Assembly (NCBI RefSeq): GCF_042242105.1
Contig: NC_092022.1
Location: forward strand, 10,412,001-10,476,000
DNA: 64,000 nucleotides
DNA from: Pempheris klunzingeri
Lineage: Eukaryota > Chordata > Actinopteri > Acropomatiformes > Pempheridae
Direction: 5' to 3'
Under the pieces are notes generated by a model. The model saw only the letters and a list, made by a program, of their open reading frames with translations, was not told the DNA's origin and made no database searches. The translations under genes were made by a program, and so were the position numbers. Below are positions 13,501-30,150 of the stretch, piece after piece (position 1 is the stretch's first letter; every line of letters starts with the position of its first letter).

Positions 13501-15156
13501 GTAAAAATATCGCTGCAGTATTTCTCACACAACATTTCTGACCATATGGTTGCAGGCGAGTGTGTGTTTTCTTACCTAACCTTATTACTTAACCATAGTG
13601 TGTGACAGACAGACGTACGTGGTGTGTGTATATGAACTTTGTTTTCCAGTTCAGTGACCTCTCTCTACAGTCATGTCACCATCAGGAGGCCTGAACAGAT
13701 AGTTAGAGCAGTGGTGTAGCTGACTGCAAAGCACCACAATCATGTTAGTGTGTTAGCAGTTATTAAACATAATGTGGTGTTGAGGATATCTATGTTTTTT
13801 CAAATGCAATGCTGTCAGGGTATCAGATAACTCATTAAAGAAGTCCTTATACCAAGCCTGATAATGTGGCACTTTGACAAGTAAGGAAATACAGGCTTTG
13901 TTGTCAACATTAAATTACATTCCTTCAATGGACTGAAAATAGCTTGGCATTTATGGAGCAAAACAAATATTTCTCACACCTTTGATCATTGAGCATAGTG
14001 TGTACTCATTAGTTATGGTGAAGTCCACAACTGTGCAGGGCTATGTAGCCTGCAAGGCACAAAAAAAAAAACCCCTAACAAGTCAGGAGTGAGTCATAAG
14101 CACTCAATAAAAATAAATCACTATCTTTTAACTGCTCTGCCTCTGTAAGTGACGGACATTAAAACGAACAGAAACCATATTTGGAATCTCACGTAAAGGG
14201 TAGATTATGTTTCATTTCTACGGCCAAAAAATGTCAGTGGGTTTTCTTTTATTTGCTATTTTCAAACTTAAAATTCATGACTGAACTTAGACTGAACTCC
14301 TGCAAAAATCACACTTCACTGAAAGAATGAATTCAGCCAATGTTTCTATCCCTGTGCCTTGGTCTTATGTAGTCACTGCTACACTAATGTTTAGAACTAT
14401 TCATCCTGCCAGGGGGTGAGAAGTGTTAAAGCTAATTCTGCTGATGCCATTTGTTGACAAATTTCTCCAATGAATATTTATACAAGCCTTGCAAGCTTTG
14501 ATTTTAAGTCAGCATGAGTGTGCCTTTATCCAGCGTTAGCTTTGTTTAAAACCAGCCCACACTACACTGTCAAATGACCACAAACTGTAAGCTAGATAAC
14601 AATAATTGAGCAAAAGTCAAGCAGACAAAGGCAGCAAGTTAGCATCGCCGGCTAACGTTCCCATGAGCTAATGACAATAGCTGAATGGGCTCAGGCTACT
14701 CCCTGGAACAGAGATACCACACTGGGTGATTCAAAATGGGAAAACGCTCTCAATGGAGTATTGGAAGGTTATATGCGTGATAAAAATCCCAAACCGTGTA
14801 ATAAAATGAATTCATGTTGTGAGTGTGTCATGTGCTCCCAGCTAACCGGTGTCAATGAGCTGTTTGTATCCAGACATTACACTGCTCCTCGCTGGCATTC
14901 CCAATCAGTGCTAGTCACTAGCGCTAGCCGCTAACGTTAGTCCATAGTAACCAGCAACAGCAAGGGGCAAACAAGTCTATCAGCTAACTAGCTAGCTGAT
15001 GCTAATAGGCAAATTAGCCAAATAGCTAGCAAGCGAGGGTGTACGTTAACAGCCCAACGTTTACAAACTATTCCTTCGTATTTGTCATTTCTTCCTCGAT
15101 TTGCCGATGGACGTCAAAGGCAGAGAAGACGGCTGGGTGAAGCTCACAGCACTTAC

Positions 15157-15420
15157 CTTAAAGAGCTTGATCTACAACATCTGTGATTTGTTTGATGAGA
15201 CACTGCAACAACAAACAATAGCAGCAGCAGCAGCAGTTGCAGCAGCAGCAGCAGCAGCAGCAGCAGGGGCAATTAGCCAACGTTAGTTAGCCAAGTGTCG
15301 CCACTACAGAGAGTAGCTCAGCAGCTGCAGTGCCACCTGTATATCTTCTCTAATGTAGCTACAGCGGAGCGGACCACGTTTGATATAATGCTGTCATAAA
15401 TGATGGACTTGAGAATAAAG
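15157..15420 (-). other. rere: Probable untranslated first exon and promoter of rere
   Basis: On the minus strand a strong splice donor, CTTTAAG|GTAAGTGC, lies at 15157/15156. The sequence upstream of it is a plausible leader: a CTG-rich tract followed by a short unique segment. The flanks (14640-15060) contain GCTAACGTTAG- and GCTAGC-type palindromic text that I associate with teleost gene starts. RERE begins with untranslated exons in other vertebrates, and orientation and position next to eno1a fit. No coding sequence is visible, the 5' end is arbitrary, and it could be the first exon of another transcript. Confidence 0.4.
15221..15266. repeat. (CAG)n/(CTG)n trinucleotide repeat
   Basis: About 15 AGC/CAG units with a single TTG interruption near the middle. 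Read on the minus strand it is a CTG repeat inside the proposed rere leader. The plus-strand frame gives an alanine run and is not a gene. Confidence 0.9.
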
Positions 15421-15700
15421 AGGGAGTAATCGCTGCCGGAATGCTCAGACTAGTGTGTGTGAGGGGCACTCAGCATGACAGCATCCTTCTTCATCTTGGG
15501 GTGAGAACAGTTGGGGGGTTCTCAAAGTTCAGCCGGTAAAATATCGTCACCCACTGGCCAAAGCTGGGAACATGCACACAGAGAGAGAGAGTCCTCAGGG
15601 TGTCTGCTCTGTGGCACCACCGGGCCCATCCTCACCATTATAAACCTGTGACACTGCCCAGACTGAAGCTGGACTGTCACTGTGCCAGGAGAGCAGAGCA

Positions 15701-15744
15701 GAATAGAATAGAATAGAATAGAATAGAATAGAACAGAATAGAAT
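15701..15744. repeat. (GAATA)n array
   Basis: About eight GAATA units, one mutated to GAACA. Isolated AATAGAATAG remnants recur at about 15884, 15966, 16035 and 16140, suggesting one decayed larger array. Confidence 0.85.
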
Positions 15745-16470
15745 GCATCTTAAGAGCTTTCAGGGGAACTTTGATATTGATTATACAGAAAATAAAATAG
15801 ACTTTTTCCCCTATGAGGCATACTATAAAGAAATAACAGCACTGTGAGATATTATGACTGGAGCTGAAAATGTTTTGTCACAGAATAGAATAGAATTCCT
15901 TTTGAGCTATTTGATAGAGCTGCAGTATTAAATAAATGGTAAATAAAATAATAATAATAATAATAATAGAATAGAATTGAAAAGAAAAACAGAATATGAC
16001 AAAATCTACCAATCTTTTGTCACCGAATAAATTAGAATAGAATAGAATTCAGTACCTGACACAACAGACCACAGAAGAATTGAATAAAAGATAAGGGTGT
16101 TGTACTAAAGAATTACATAATTAGAAAAGAACAGAATACAATAGAATAGAATTCCTTTGGGGATATTTTAGAGAACGGCAGTATTAAATATACAGTAAAT
16201 AAAATCGTTTTTTACATTATAGGGCACACTATAAACAAATAACAAATAACTGATGGAGAACAATATGACAAAATCTAATAATATTTTATCACAGAGTAGG
16301 CTAGGATGGAATAACTCAATGACAAATGAAATACGCCTCAGCATCTGACAGGAAAGACCAGAATAGAGAGGATTTTAACACCTGACACAACAGAACACAG
16401 CCGAATTTAACAGAACAAAAGGGTGTAGTGTAAAGCAGGAATATACTTAGGAAAGAACAAAGTGACAATA

Positions 16471-16575
16471 GAACAGAACAGAACAGAACTGAACTGAACT
16501 GAACTGAACTGAACTGAATTGAATTGAATTGAATTGAATTGAATTGAATTGAATTGAATTGAATTGAATTGAATT
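16471..16575. repeat. Graded pentanucleotide array GAACA-GAACT-GAATT
   Basis: Twenty-one consecutive 5-bp units: three GAACA (16471-16485), six GAACT (16486-16515) and twelve GAATT (16516-16575). Each block differs from the next by a single base, which gives a clear polarity of change along the array. The minus-strand open frame (repeating F-N-S-I-Q) is a by-product. Confidence 0.95.
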
Positions 16576-17182
16576 GAAATTTTATGAGAAAGCAACAACA
16601 ACCTACTTTCATGTCTGGTTGTTAAGACAAACTTTTGTCTTATAGCAGCTATAACAGTTATCCCTTCACTGGTATTTGGGTGCTGTATTTCTATTTTTTC
16701 CTAGTAAGTATTGTTTGGGCAGGGGTGTGTTGGTGCAGCACAAACACTGGCCAGTACATTTTGAATTGCTTTTTTATGTAAAACTAGTCAATTGTGAATA
16801 AATTATTGCTATACAGTGTAAGTCATGGCTTATAGATGTAGACTTATTGACTGGCACACAGATATTATCTGTCTGATCGAATATCCATCTGATCGATCAA
16901 TAAAACTAGGCTGCAATTGAATAATTATTAGCACCAGGAGCTGTGTTTAACTCAAAAGTAAAAGAAATATCAGTTTGCTATTGATTTTAAGCAGCAAACT
17001 GACCTCACTTTCATGGGCTTTATACTTTCATTGTTATATCGACAGAAAAATGAAAGACAAACTTGTCAATAAAGTCTGACGAAGCCCAAAAAATGACTTC
17101 AATGTTACTATTGTGGGGGTCACAACATTTTGGTGGTCCCTTTACCTGACAAGTAACATGTCAGGGTTCTGCATCAGTGTGA

Positions 17183-17198
17183 CCACTAGATGGTGCAG
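17183..17198 (+). promoter_or_regulatory. CTCF-like motif
   Basis: CCACTAGATGGTGCAG resembles the CTCF core (CCASYAGRKGGCRS) with one mismatch in the core. It lies between the rere and eno1a transcription units. A motif match by eye only. Confidence 0.35.
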
Positions 17199-18077
17199 GT
17201 CTCAAAGAAGAAACATGAAGCATGCATTCTCATAGACAGCCGTGTATTTTAGGTTATTATCCGGGCTGTAATATCAAATTACATGTCACCCCATTTACTG
17301 TTTTACTCCTTTGAACTTTCTCTAAATACGTTATTGTTGGTCCATTTACGTGTGAAGAACATGTGTGCTGCAGCTGATAGTCGCAGGATGTTTATAGATT
17401 CTGTAATGTATGATTGGTAGTTTCTTTGTACCAGTGATTTGTAATACATCTCCTCGGTGACGGCTAAACAATGGAGGCAGGTTCAGACAGGGCTCACACA
17501 AAGTGAATTGGTGTGGCTCAGACCCAGCTGGCAATCCCCTCTGGTACCATACTACTGGTGAATAGAGCCTCATTTATCTTGGCAAGGCTTACGTACAAAA
17601 AGAGCTTGCTTAGTGCTTCTGGATTCTTTTACCCAGGGGACAGAAATGGCGTCCCAGATCACCGAGCTCATGTTTCTGCCTCTCAGTGGCGCTCAGATTA
17701 CATCACACATTTCTCACAGACAGGAGCAGTTACTGAGGAGGAGGCCCTTTACTGAGAAAAACTCCTGCTTCGTCTGCAAGAAAGCTGTGAATCTTAAATA
17801 ATTTGTGTTTAACATTGATAATAGGAGCTGAGGGAAGACAATGGAGTTAAATGGGAGGTTTAAAAATCATTGCTCTCTCTCTCTCTCTGAGTTTCTTCTT
17901 TGTTTTCTCACTTGGCTCTGTTAATATTTACATTATAAAACTTTGAATTTCATTGGGAGGTGTAACATAACATTCAAAGTAGAACCCATAATTGAAACTC
18001 AGTAGGGATCCCAAGATTTTAGACAGCACCTGAATGTCTGGATCAAAAGAAATGACGAAACATTTCAAACTATATAG

Positions 18078-18083
18078 TTTATT
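18078..18083 (-). terminator. eno1a: Probable eno1a poly(A) signal
   Basis: AATAAA on the minus strand, about 440 bases downstream of the enolase stop codon. This gives a 3' UTR of ordinary length for the family. No competing canonical hexamer was noticed between the stop and this site. Confidence 0.55.
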
Positions 18084-18521
18084 ACATATTTCTGCCACCG
18101 CTTACAGCAACACAAGACCTTGTCAGATGCGACACATTGCACATACAGTACTTTTACCACTGCTCGAGGAAGAGCCGTACTAAAGTTACAGTAGCTCAAA
18201 TACTCAGTAGAGCACCAAGAATCACTACAACTTACGAGAAGCTGAACAAAAATCTCTCACACAGTAACACGGACACACATAGAGGGACCAACACTATTCA
18301 GGAGCTAAAGCATAGTTTGAGGGTGAGCTGAGCTGTGGTTGTACTTCGACGTACTGTAGCTTCTCCACGCCACAGACCACAGACCACAGACTTGGACCTT
18401 GGATTTCAGCGGTGTTCTCTCCATCTTCTCTCCAGACAGGGCAGGCGACCTAGCGTGGCGTATATGTGTGGGGGTTATTTATGAGCAATGAACACACAGA
18501 GGCCCAAGGAGGTGGACCAGC

Positions 18522-24813
<6,292 letters not shown>

Positions 24814-26281
24814 GGTGCTGGATCTGCAGATGAAAAGGTAGAAAATAGACATCAGTATAGTGCTATTCCACGGGCCAAGCAGACTAGTTAGTTCACTTAA
24901 TATATCAGACTGATGCTGCTTACCCTGCGCTCTTACTTACTGAATTAAAGCTTCGAGTCCAAACAGTAAGTACAAAACGTAATCTAATTTATTGCTTTAG
25001 CGTCTGGAGACAGAGCAATAAACCATCTAACAAATTCTCTAATCAAACATATAAACTAGCTGTGGACGCCACCTGAACCAACTGATGTGGGCTGGCCAGG
25101 ACAGCAGAGATATCAGTCACAGAAGGGCGTGGCTTATGCAGCAAAAAAAAAAATCTCTGCATGTCCATTTAGTTTACTTAATATATCAGATTACAAAACA
25201 GCATTGCAAAAGACTTGCAAAACTGAGCTGAGAGCACCGCTGTCAAACAGTTAAGTAAGAACACTTGATAACAACAGTGAAAAGTCATTATACGCAACAA
25301 TAAGGGAATGACTCTGCACAATACATGTTTCACTTCCTTTTGTTCCACTGTACTGATATGGGTGAAGGCCAGAGTAGTGGTCTAATCTCATGGGGCTTTC
25401 GTTATCTCTCCAAATTCCACTAGTGGAGGTCAGAGAAGGTTTTAAGCCCGGCAGTCTGCTGTACTATTGATTCTCATTTGTTTTATCTAACTTGCCCTTA
25501 ATCCAAGTGGCTCATCTACCCACTCTGATGCATGAGTGAACCCTGCCGTACAGTCTGCAAAGCTGAACTGGAGCGAAGCTTCAACAGCCCCAATGGAAAA
25601 TCCTTTGTCCTGTGGAAAATCGCCAGTGGCTACAGCCAAGAGGCAAAATCACCCAAACACAGACTCTGGTCTTTAGTTAAATGGAAATATCTCACAGTTT
25701 ACTGCGGCTGAGTATTGAACCTCAATACTTTTTTTTGATACTGACAGAAATGTGTCCCTGGCACTGAGTATTGAAAACTGTCAAGCTGCCAAATTTTGCA
25801 TCGAATGTCTGGTCAGATTTGTGACGATCTGATAAACTGACCCTGATTTAAATAAAAATTGTAGAAGTTTAAAAAGTTGTTTTTATCTATGAAGGTTTAT
25901 GTAAGGTTGCTTACAGCATTAAAGTATTTTGACTTCTTTTCTTATAATAAAAACTAAGATTTTATACATTTTATGGTTAATATGTCTCAAAGTATCCAGA
26001 AAGGTGCAAAATGGTATTGGAACTGAAACTGAGAAATTTAAACAGATAAACACACTTAATGAACTTCACCACTACTAATGAATCAATTACAGAAACAACA
26101 TAGGTCCAAATTTGTATATCAGGGATGAGGAGAGAGTTCATTAACTCATGAACTGACTATACTGAACTATAATCAATCAGTCATCAAATTAATCGTCATT
26201 TTTCATGCATAGATGCAATTGTGAGGCTCCGTGTCTTCATGCAATAGTTTAGTTACACAATAGTTCATGCAAGAGCTCAAG

Positions 26282-26372
26282 AAATTATGACGTGTATTTT
26301 TCACTATTTCCTGACATTTTATAGAACAAACGACATATTGATTAATGGAGAGAGTAATAAGCAGAGTTTTCA
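26282..26372. repeat. Old dispersed repeat, family A copy 2
   Basis: Contains TTTTTCACTATTTCCTGACA, then a TTTTATAG-ACAAACGA block and TTGATTAATGGAGAG, which is the terminal part of the common teleost repeat also represented at 755-965, 54110-54425 and 57893-58115. Short and diverged. Confidence 0.5.
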
Positions 26373-26860
26373 GCTGCCATGCTAACACGTGTAGTACACA
26401 CAATGGGTCTATTTCTGTCATGGATGTCTTACACACACACTTCAGTACATTTCTATTCCTTTTGGGGGGTTTTGCTACAAGATTACAGCAAATGTGGAGA
26501 TCAAGCAGGTAAACTGGCAGCACAAAATGGCACCCACAAAAAATAAATAATTAAGGGTTGATACCTGATAGGTGTGTATTCATGTCAGTTAAGCTACATT
26601 AGGGCCTGCCAGCAAGTCATATCAGCGTGTGTATTAATAATCAGATTAATAATTATTCACTATTTTACTTTAGAGGCAATAAACTGACAAGCTGCTCACT
26701 GAGGGGCTTGTTAAGTATCTTCTGGAGGTCTGTTAAGTAGAGAAATGACTGACCATCACAGAAAAGGACACACTGAAGCCTGTGTGCTCTTCCCTCATAC
26801 AGTAATTTTCCTACAACACACCGAGGACACACCCCCACTTTTGCTGCAAGCAACTGGTAG

Positions 26861-26861
<1 letters not shown>

Positions 26862-26892
<31 letters not shown>

Positions 26893-26900
26893 TTCTCTCT
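26862..26900. repeat. (CT)n microsatellite
   Basis: CT run interrupted by two TTT steps. It generates an arginine/glutamate-rich minus-strand open frame that is not a gene. Confidence 0.85.
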
Positions 26901-27365
26901 CACTGACTGAGCCAGCACGAGGAGCCTCACCATCACATCCTGAACCAAAAAACACACACAAAGTAGCAGCTCTTCGGCACATGGAAGAGACTGCAGGGAG
27001 TTGGACTTGCAACCTGACGCCCTTTTCCCCCACACACTGCAGTTCTAAATGGGGTGACATCTCGCCAGCTGACGGCCTGGTTTAAAAATAGACAGTGGGA
27101 TACAAACTACTCCATCCTGCGAGCCAAGAAACACGTAAAATAACCTGCGTTTATTTAAAAAAATAATAATAATACACGACGGAAGTATCTGAGCAAGGAC
27201 AAGGACGAGACTTTGAGGTTAAGGAAGGGGAACACCATGTACACAATTATAAAAGAGAAAATGATATAAACACACTCTGTCCAATAATGGGCTCCTTAAA
27301 TCCCAACAGCTGCTGTCCTACTCAAAGTGCGCATATAAAAAGCAGAAATAGGGTGTCAAAGTTAC

Positions 27366-27480
27366 CTTTCCGGCCTAACTGTGTGCAGGGACGGTGCTGT
27401 CTCTCTCTCGTGCGGGCAGGCAGAGAAGGCGCTCGTGACGTTCGCGGCTCGATGATAAGCGGACGGAATCAGGAAGAAAC
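27366..27480 (-). other. eno1a: eno1a untranslated first exon
   Basis: The minus strand has a GC-rich segment ending in the donor GGCCGGAAAG|GTAAC. Splicing to the acceptor just before the ATG exon would give a short leader, as in other vertebrate ENO1 genes. The transcription start is not determined: a pyrimidine-rich CTTCCTG around 27470 and an inverted CCAAT box at 27500-27504 place it roughly in the 27420-27480 interval. Confidence 0.6.
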
Positions 27481-27499
27481 GGAGCAGCGGAGCGACCCC

Positions 27500-27504
27500 A
27501 TTGG
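27500..27504 (-). promoter_or_regulatory. eno1a: CCAAT box of the eno1a promoter
   Basis: AGCCAATGGG read on the minus strand, in CpG-rich sequence just upstream of the predicted first exon. A typical NF-Y site for a housekeeping promoter. Confidence 0.5.
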
Positions 27505-27693
27505 CTGGGACGGACTCACGAGGCAGACGAGGGCGAGGGTGGATGCACGTTCGCCACCAGCAGTCAGAGTGACTTTACATCCCAGTGGAGGACGAGGAGG
27601 ATGATTATTTTACTCTTCATCTCCTTAAACCATCACGTTTGATAATCAGAAAATGCACGCAAAGAGAGAATTAGGGTGTTTTTACGTTGAGGT

Positions 27694-27712
27694 GAATTGT
27701 GGGAAATGTAGT
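27694..27712 (-). promoter_or_regulatory. ZNF143/STAF-type promoter element
   Basis: GAATTGTGGGAAATGTAGT on the plus strand is the complement of ACTACATTTCCCACAATTC, a near-exact match to the long ZNF143 (STAF) site shared with THAP11 (ACTACANTTCCCANNATGC). It sits about 220 bases upstream of the enolase first exon, inside the CpG-rich promoter. Such sites are frequent at bidirectional promoters. Confidence 0.65.
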
Positions 27713-27770
27713 AGGTTGTTCGTGCCCAGGATGAGAAAGGCAGTCTGCGGAAAGATGACGCATCGTGAGT

Positions 27771-27840
27771 ACGTGCAGGGAGGCAGGCAGGGATCTTCGA
27801 TGCAGAGGCTCGTAGGTGGTCACGTTACTTGCGGTCACGT
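27771..27840. promoter_or_regulatory. eno1a: Cluster of RCGTG (hypoxia-response-like) motifs
   Basis: ACGTG at 27771-27775 and CACGT at 27821-27825 and 27836-27840: three HIF core motifs within 70 bases, about 300-370 bases upstream of the enolase first exon. Human ENO1 is a HIF-1 target with promoter response elements, so this is plausible, but the five-base core is common by chance. Confidence 0.35.
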
Positions 27841-28599
27841 TTATTGGCAACGACTTTTTTCTTCTCATCACGAATTTCTCAAAAATGTAGGCGTTTGGAG
27901 GAAGATTTGTAGGTCAAGCAAAATATGTCTAGACTTCTCCAAAATATCAGCATCTTATTTTGCATTTTATCTATACATGACAGAATAATCTGAATTGGTT
28001 ATATTTAATTAATGTGTATTATTTCTCCTCCACAGTATGTAAATGCAGAATTTCTAAGACTTGCACATTTCAATGAGAGACCGCACCAGTCTCATTGCAG
28101 TACTAAGTAACACGATGAGTGAACAGTGGGTTTCCCCCACACATCTGACAGCTCATCATTACACAACATGGATTTCATGCAGTGAGTGCAGCATCCGTGG
28201 CAGATGAGAGCTGCTGGAGCCACAGGGTCATGAAAGCCTGCTGCAGTGACCTTGAGACTGTTGCTGCTAAATCTAACTGCGCCATCTGCTGCTCAGATGA
28301 TCTCAGTAACATCTGCAACAAGTGCCTCCAGCAGATATAATCAAGACACGGATAGAGGAATTAATCGGCTCAGTATTTTATCTAGATTGTCCGAATTGTC
28401 AAGTCATGAAGACACTTTTTCAAAAACTCATCTCTTGTATTTTATGGTGATTATTCCCATGTTCTTTTTAACTGTAATTGTATTTTCTGAATGAGCTGGT
28501 GAATCAAAGCATAGCAACAAGCTGCTCTTAAAATATTAAAAGTCAAAGGTTAAAACGAGGCTTCTTGTCACACTATTGTACTATTGGATCATTAGTGAT

Positions 28600-28935
28600 G
28601 TATTGTAATATATTACATATAATATGTTAATATATAAGCAGTGCATTGCTGTTGAAGTTGGTTGAGGTAAAGCTTTTTTAACACTATTTCTTCATACACT
28701 ATTGTATAATCTACAGTAATGCATCATATTTTGTTAACAGATCATGTTTGATATGTAAAACTTTAATCTGCAAAGTAATTGCAGTTAACACATAAATGTA
28801 CAGTAAACAGTACAATATTTTCCTCTGAAATTTGGTGGAGTTGAAGCATAAAGTAGCATAAAATGGAATTTACAAGAAGCCCATAATTGTACTTATTTGA
28901 GTAAATGTACTAAGTTACTTTCCACCAGTGATTAA
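28600..28935 (+). repeat. Dispersed repeat, family C copy 1
   Basis: Shares long collinear blocks with 41820-42245: CTGCAAAGTAA, AATGTACAGTAAA, then AAGCATAAAGTAGCATAAAA and TTGTACTTATTTG. It ends in AAATGTACTAAGTTACTTTC and CACCAGTG, the typical 3' end of a very abundant teleost repeat. It is probably a non-autonomous element; I cannot assign its class. Confidence 0.7.
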
Positions 28936-29897
28936 GAAATTCAACTGACAGAAGTTTAATGAATAACAATGACTTTAGTCTTTTCTCAAGGCCAGTATAC
29001 CTGTTTTCCTGTTCCATGTCGGTGTAAATTAAATACTTGAGGTTTTTTTTCACGTTGGTCAGGCTAGAATGTCACTTAAGGCTCTGGTAACAGTTGAGCC
29101 TGACAGTGAGCTAGCGTTGTGCGTAGTACCAAAGCCCTGCAATTAAAGCAGCTAAATGGAATCTGGACATCGCTAACTTTATTATTCACATCTGTGATTT
29201 TCCTGTTGTGAGATCTCAAAACGCTTTCCAATAAAAAGGCCCACATTGGAATAAAAAGGTGCCAGTGCTCTACAAAACAGCATCCTGGATAGCACGCACA
29301 TACACCTGGCATCGCTGGCATGCATTGTGATCGAGAATCATTATTAAGTTATTGATTTATTACATGAAATACAAATAGTAATTCATATAGAGTAATTGTC
29401 AGCAAATGAATATTACAACTTATAAAGCGTTTACAAACTGGTGATTTATTAAAGGTGGTACAGATTACAGTTATATGGTTTTATTCTACTTAAGTCACGT
29501 TTCAGTCTTGGTCTTTTTAAAGTAAAAGTCTGACATTATGAAAAAGCATGTTAGACAAGAATATTGACTCCACTCTTGTGTCTGTAGTGTAAATACTTAC
29601 TAATTAACACATTAAGCATTCCCTCTGCTATCAGGCTACTAAACACAGACAGTAGTCATTTTAAATGACAGTTACATTCTTTTAAACAACAAAAAATATT
29701 TTATTTGCTGCAGCTCATTATTTCCTCTTATTGCCCAGTGTATGTTGATCCGTTGACTCTGACAAACAGCTGCCTCGCCTGAGAGCTGTGGAGTTGTGTG
29801 TATGGACTTGTGAAAGTGCAAATAAATTGCACTTCTTTGCATCAATAAAGTTATCTGAATGTGAATCTGAACATTATATCATTATAACATTATATGT

Positions 29898-30010
29898 CAT
29901 TTGTTCAATCGGTACAAAAGCCAAAGTGTAAAAACACCAGTTTGCTGTTTCACATGGGGCTATGTGACATTAACTTGCCATAGTCTCTGCTGGTTGCCAG
30001 ACAACTGCAC
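29898..30010 (+). repeat. Dispersed repeat, family B fragment
   Basis: CAATCGGTACAAAAGCCAAA, GTGTAAAAACACCAGTTTGC and CTCTGCTGGTTGCCAGACAA match what I recall as the downstream part of the repeat found at 32255-32570. Truncated at the 5' side. Confidence 0.5.
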
Positions 30011-30135
30011 AGGGCCAAGAATATTTATCAAAATGTATATTTCCCACACGTATAAGTGCATTTCCCAAAATGTCAACCTCTTCCTCTAAGTTGCACATAC
30101 AGTACTTTACCTATTCTGAATTTGCCTCCAGCCCG

Positions 30136-30150
30136 TCACCTGGTGGCAGC
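30136..30150 (+). promoter_or_regulatory. CTCF-like motif
   Basis: TCACCTGGTGGCAGC is close to the CTCF core in the eno1a-ca6 intergenic region. Motif match by eye only. Confidence 0.35.

Larger units (their letters stand above)
1..15156 (-). other. rere: Putative first intron of rere (non-coding)
   Basis: No coding exon is recognisable on either strand; open frames are short and low-complexity. The assignment to rere intron 1 is an inference from synteny: in vertebrates the 5' end of RERE lies next to the 3' end of ENO1 and both are transcribed in the same direction, as they would be here. RERE encodes the atrophin-2 co-repressor, and its first introns are very long in other vertebrates. 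The stretch holds several microsatellites, one old dispersed repeat copy (about 755-965), adjacent palindromes at 4232-4257, and islands of A/T-core homeodomain-like motifs listed separately. Confidence 0.45.
15425..18060. other. rere-eno1a intergenic region
   Basis: No gene is supported. It holds AATAG-type pentanucleotide clusters (15701-16140), a graded pentanucleotide array (16471-16575), a CTCF-like site (17183-17198) and a (TC)n run near 17874-17889. Confidence 0.6.
24824..27365 (-). other. eno1a: eno1a intron 1
   Basis: Lies between the untranslated first exon (donor GGAAAG|GTAAC at 27366/27365) and the start-codon exon, whose acceptor GCAG falls at 24824-24827, 10 bases before the ATG. 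It contains a fragment of dispersed repeat family A (26282-26372) and a CT microsatellite (about 26862-26900). No coding potential was seen. Confidence 0.7.

Noticed and set aside
15101..15286. Plus-strand frame ending in a polyalanine run
   Set aside because: By-product of the CAG repeat; the strand is opposite to the splice donor that defines the likely exon.
16316..16612. Minus-strand open frames with repeated FNSIQ
   Set aside because: By-product of the GAATT pentanucleotide array.
26665..27060. Minus-strand frame of 131 codons with RERERE
   Set aside because: Low-complexity translation of the CT microsatellite in eno1a intron 1; unrelated to the RERE gene despite the letters.
27653..27988. 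111-codon plus-strand frame divergent from eno1a
   Set aside because: No similarity to a known protein, and it spans the ZNF143 element and CpG-rich promoter; a divergent transcript is possible but a protein is not supported.
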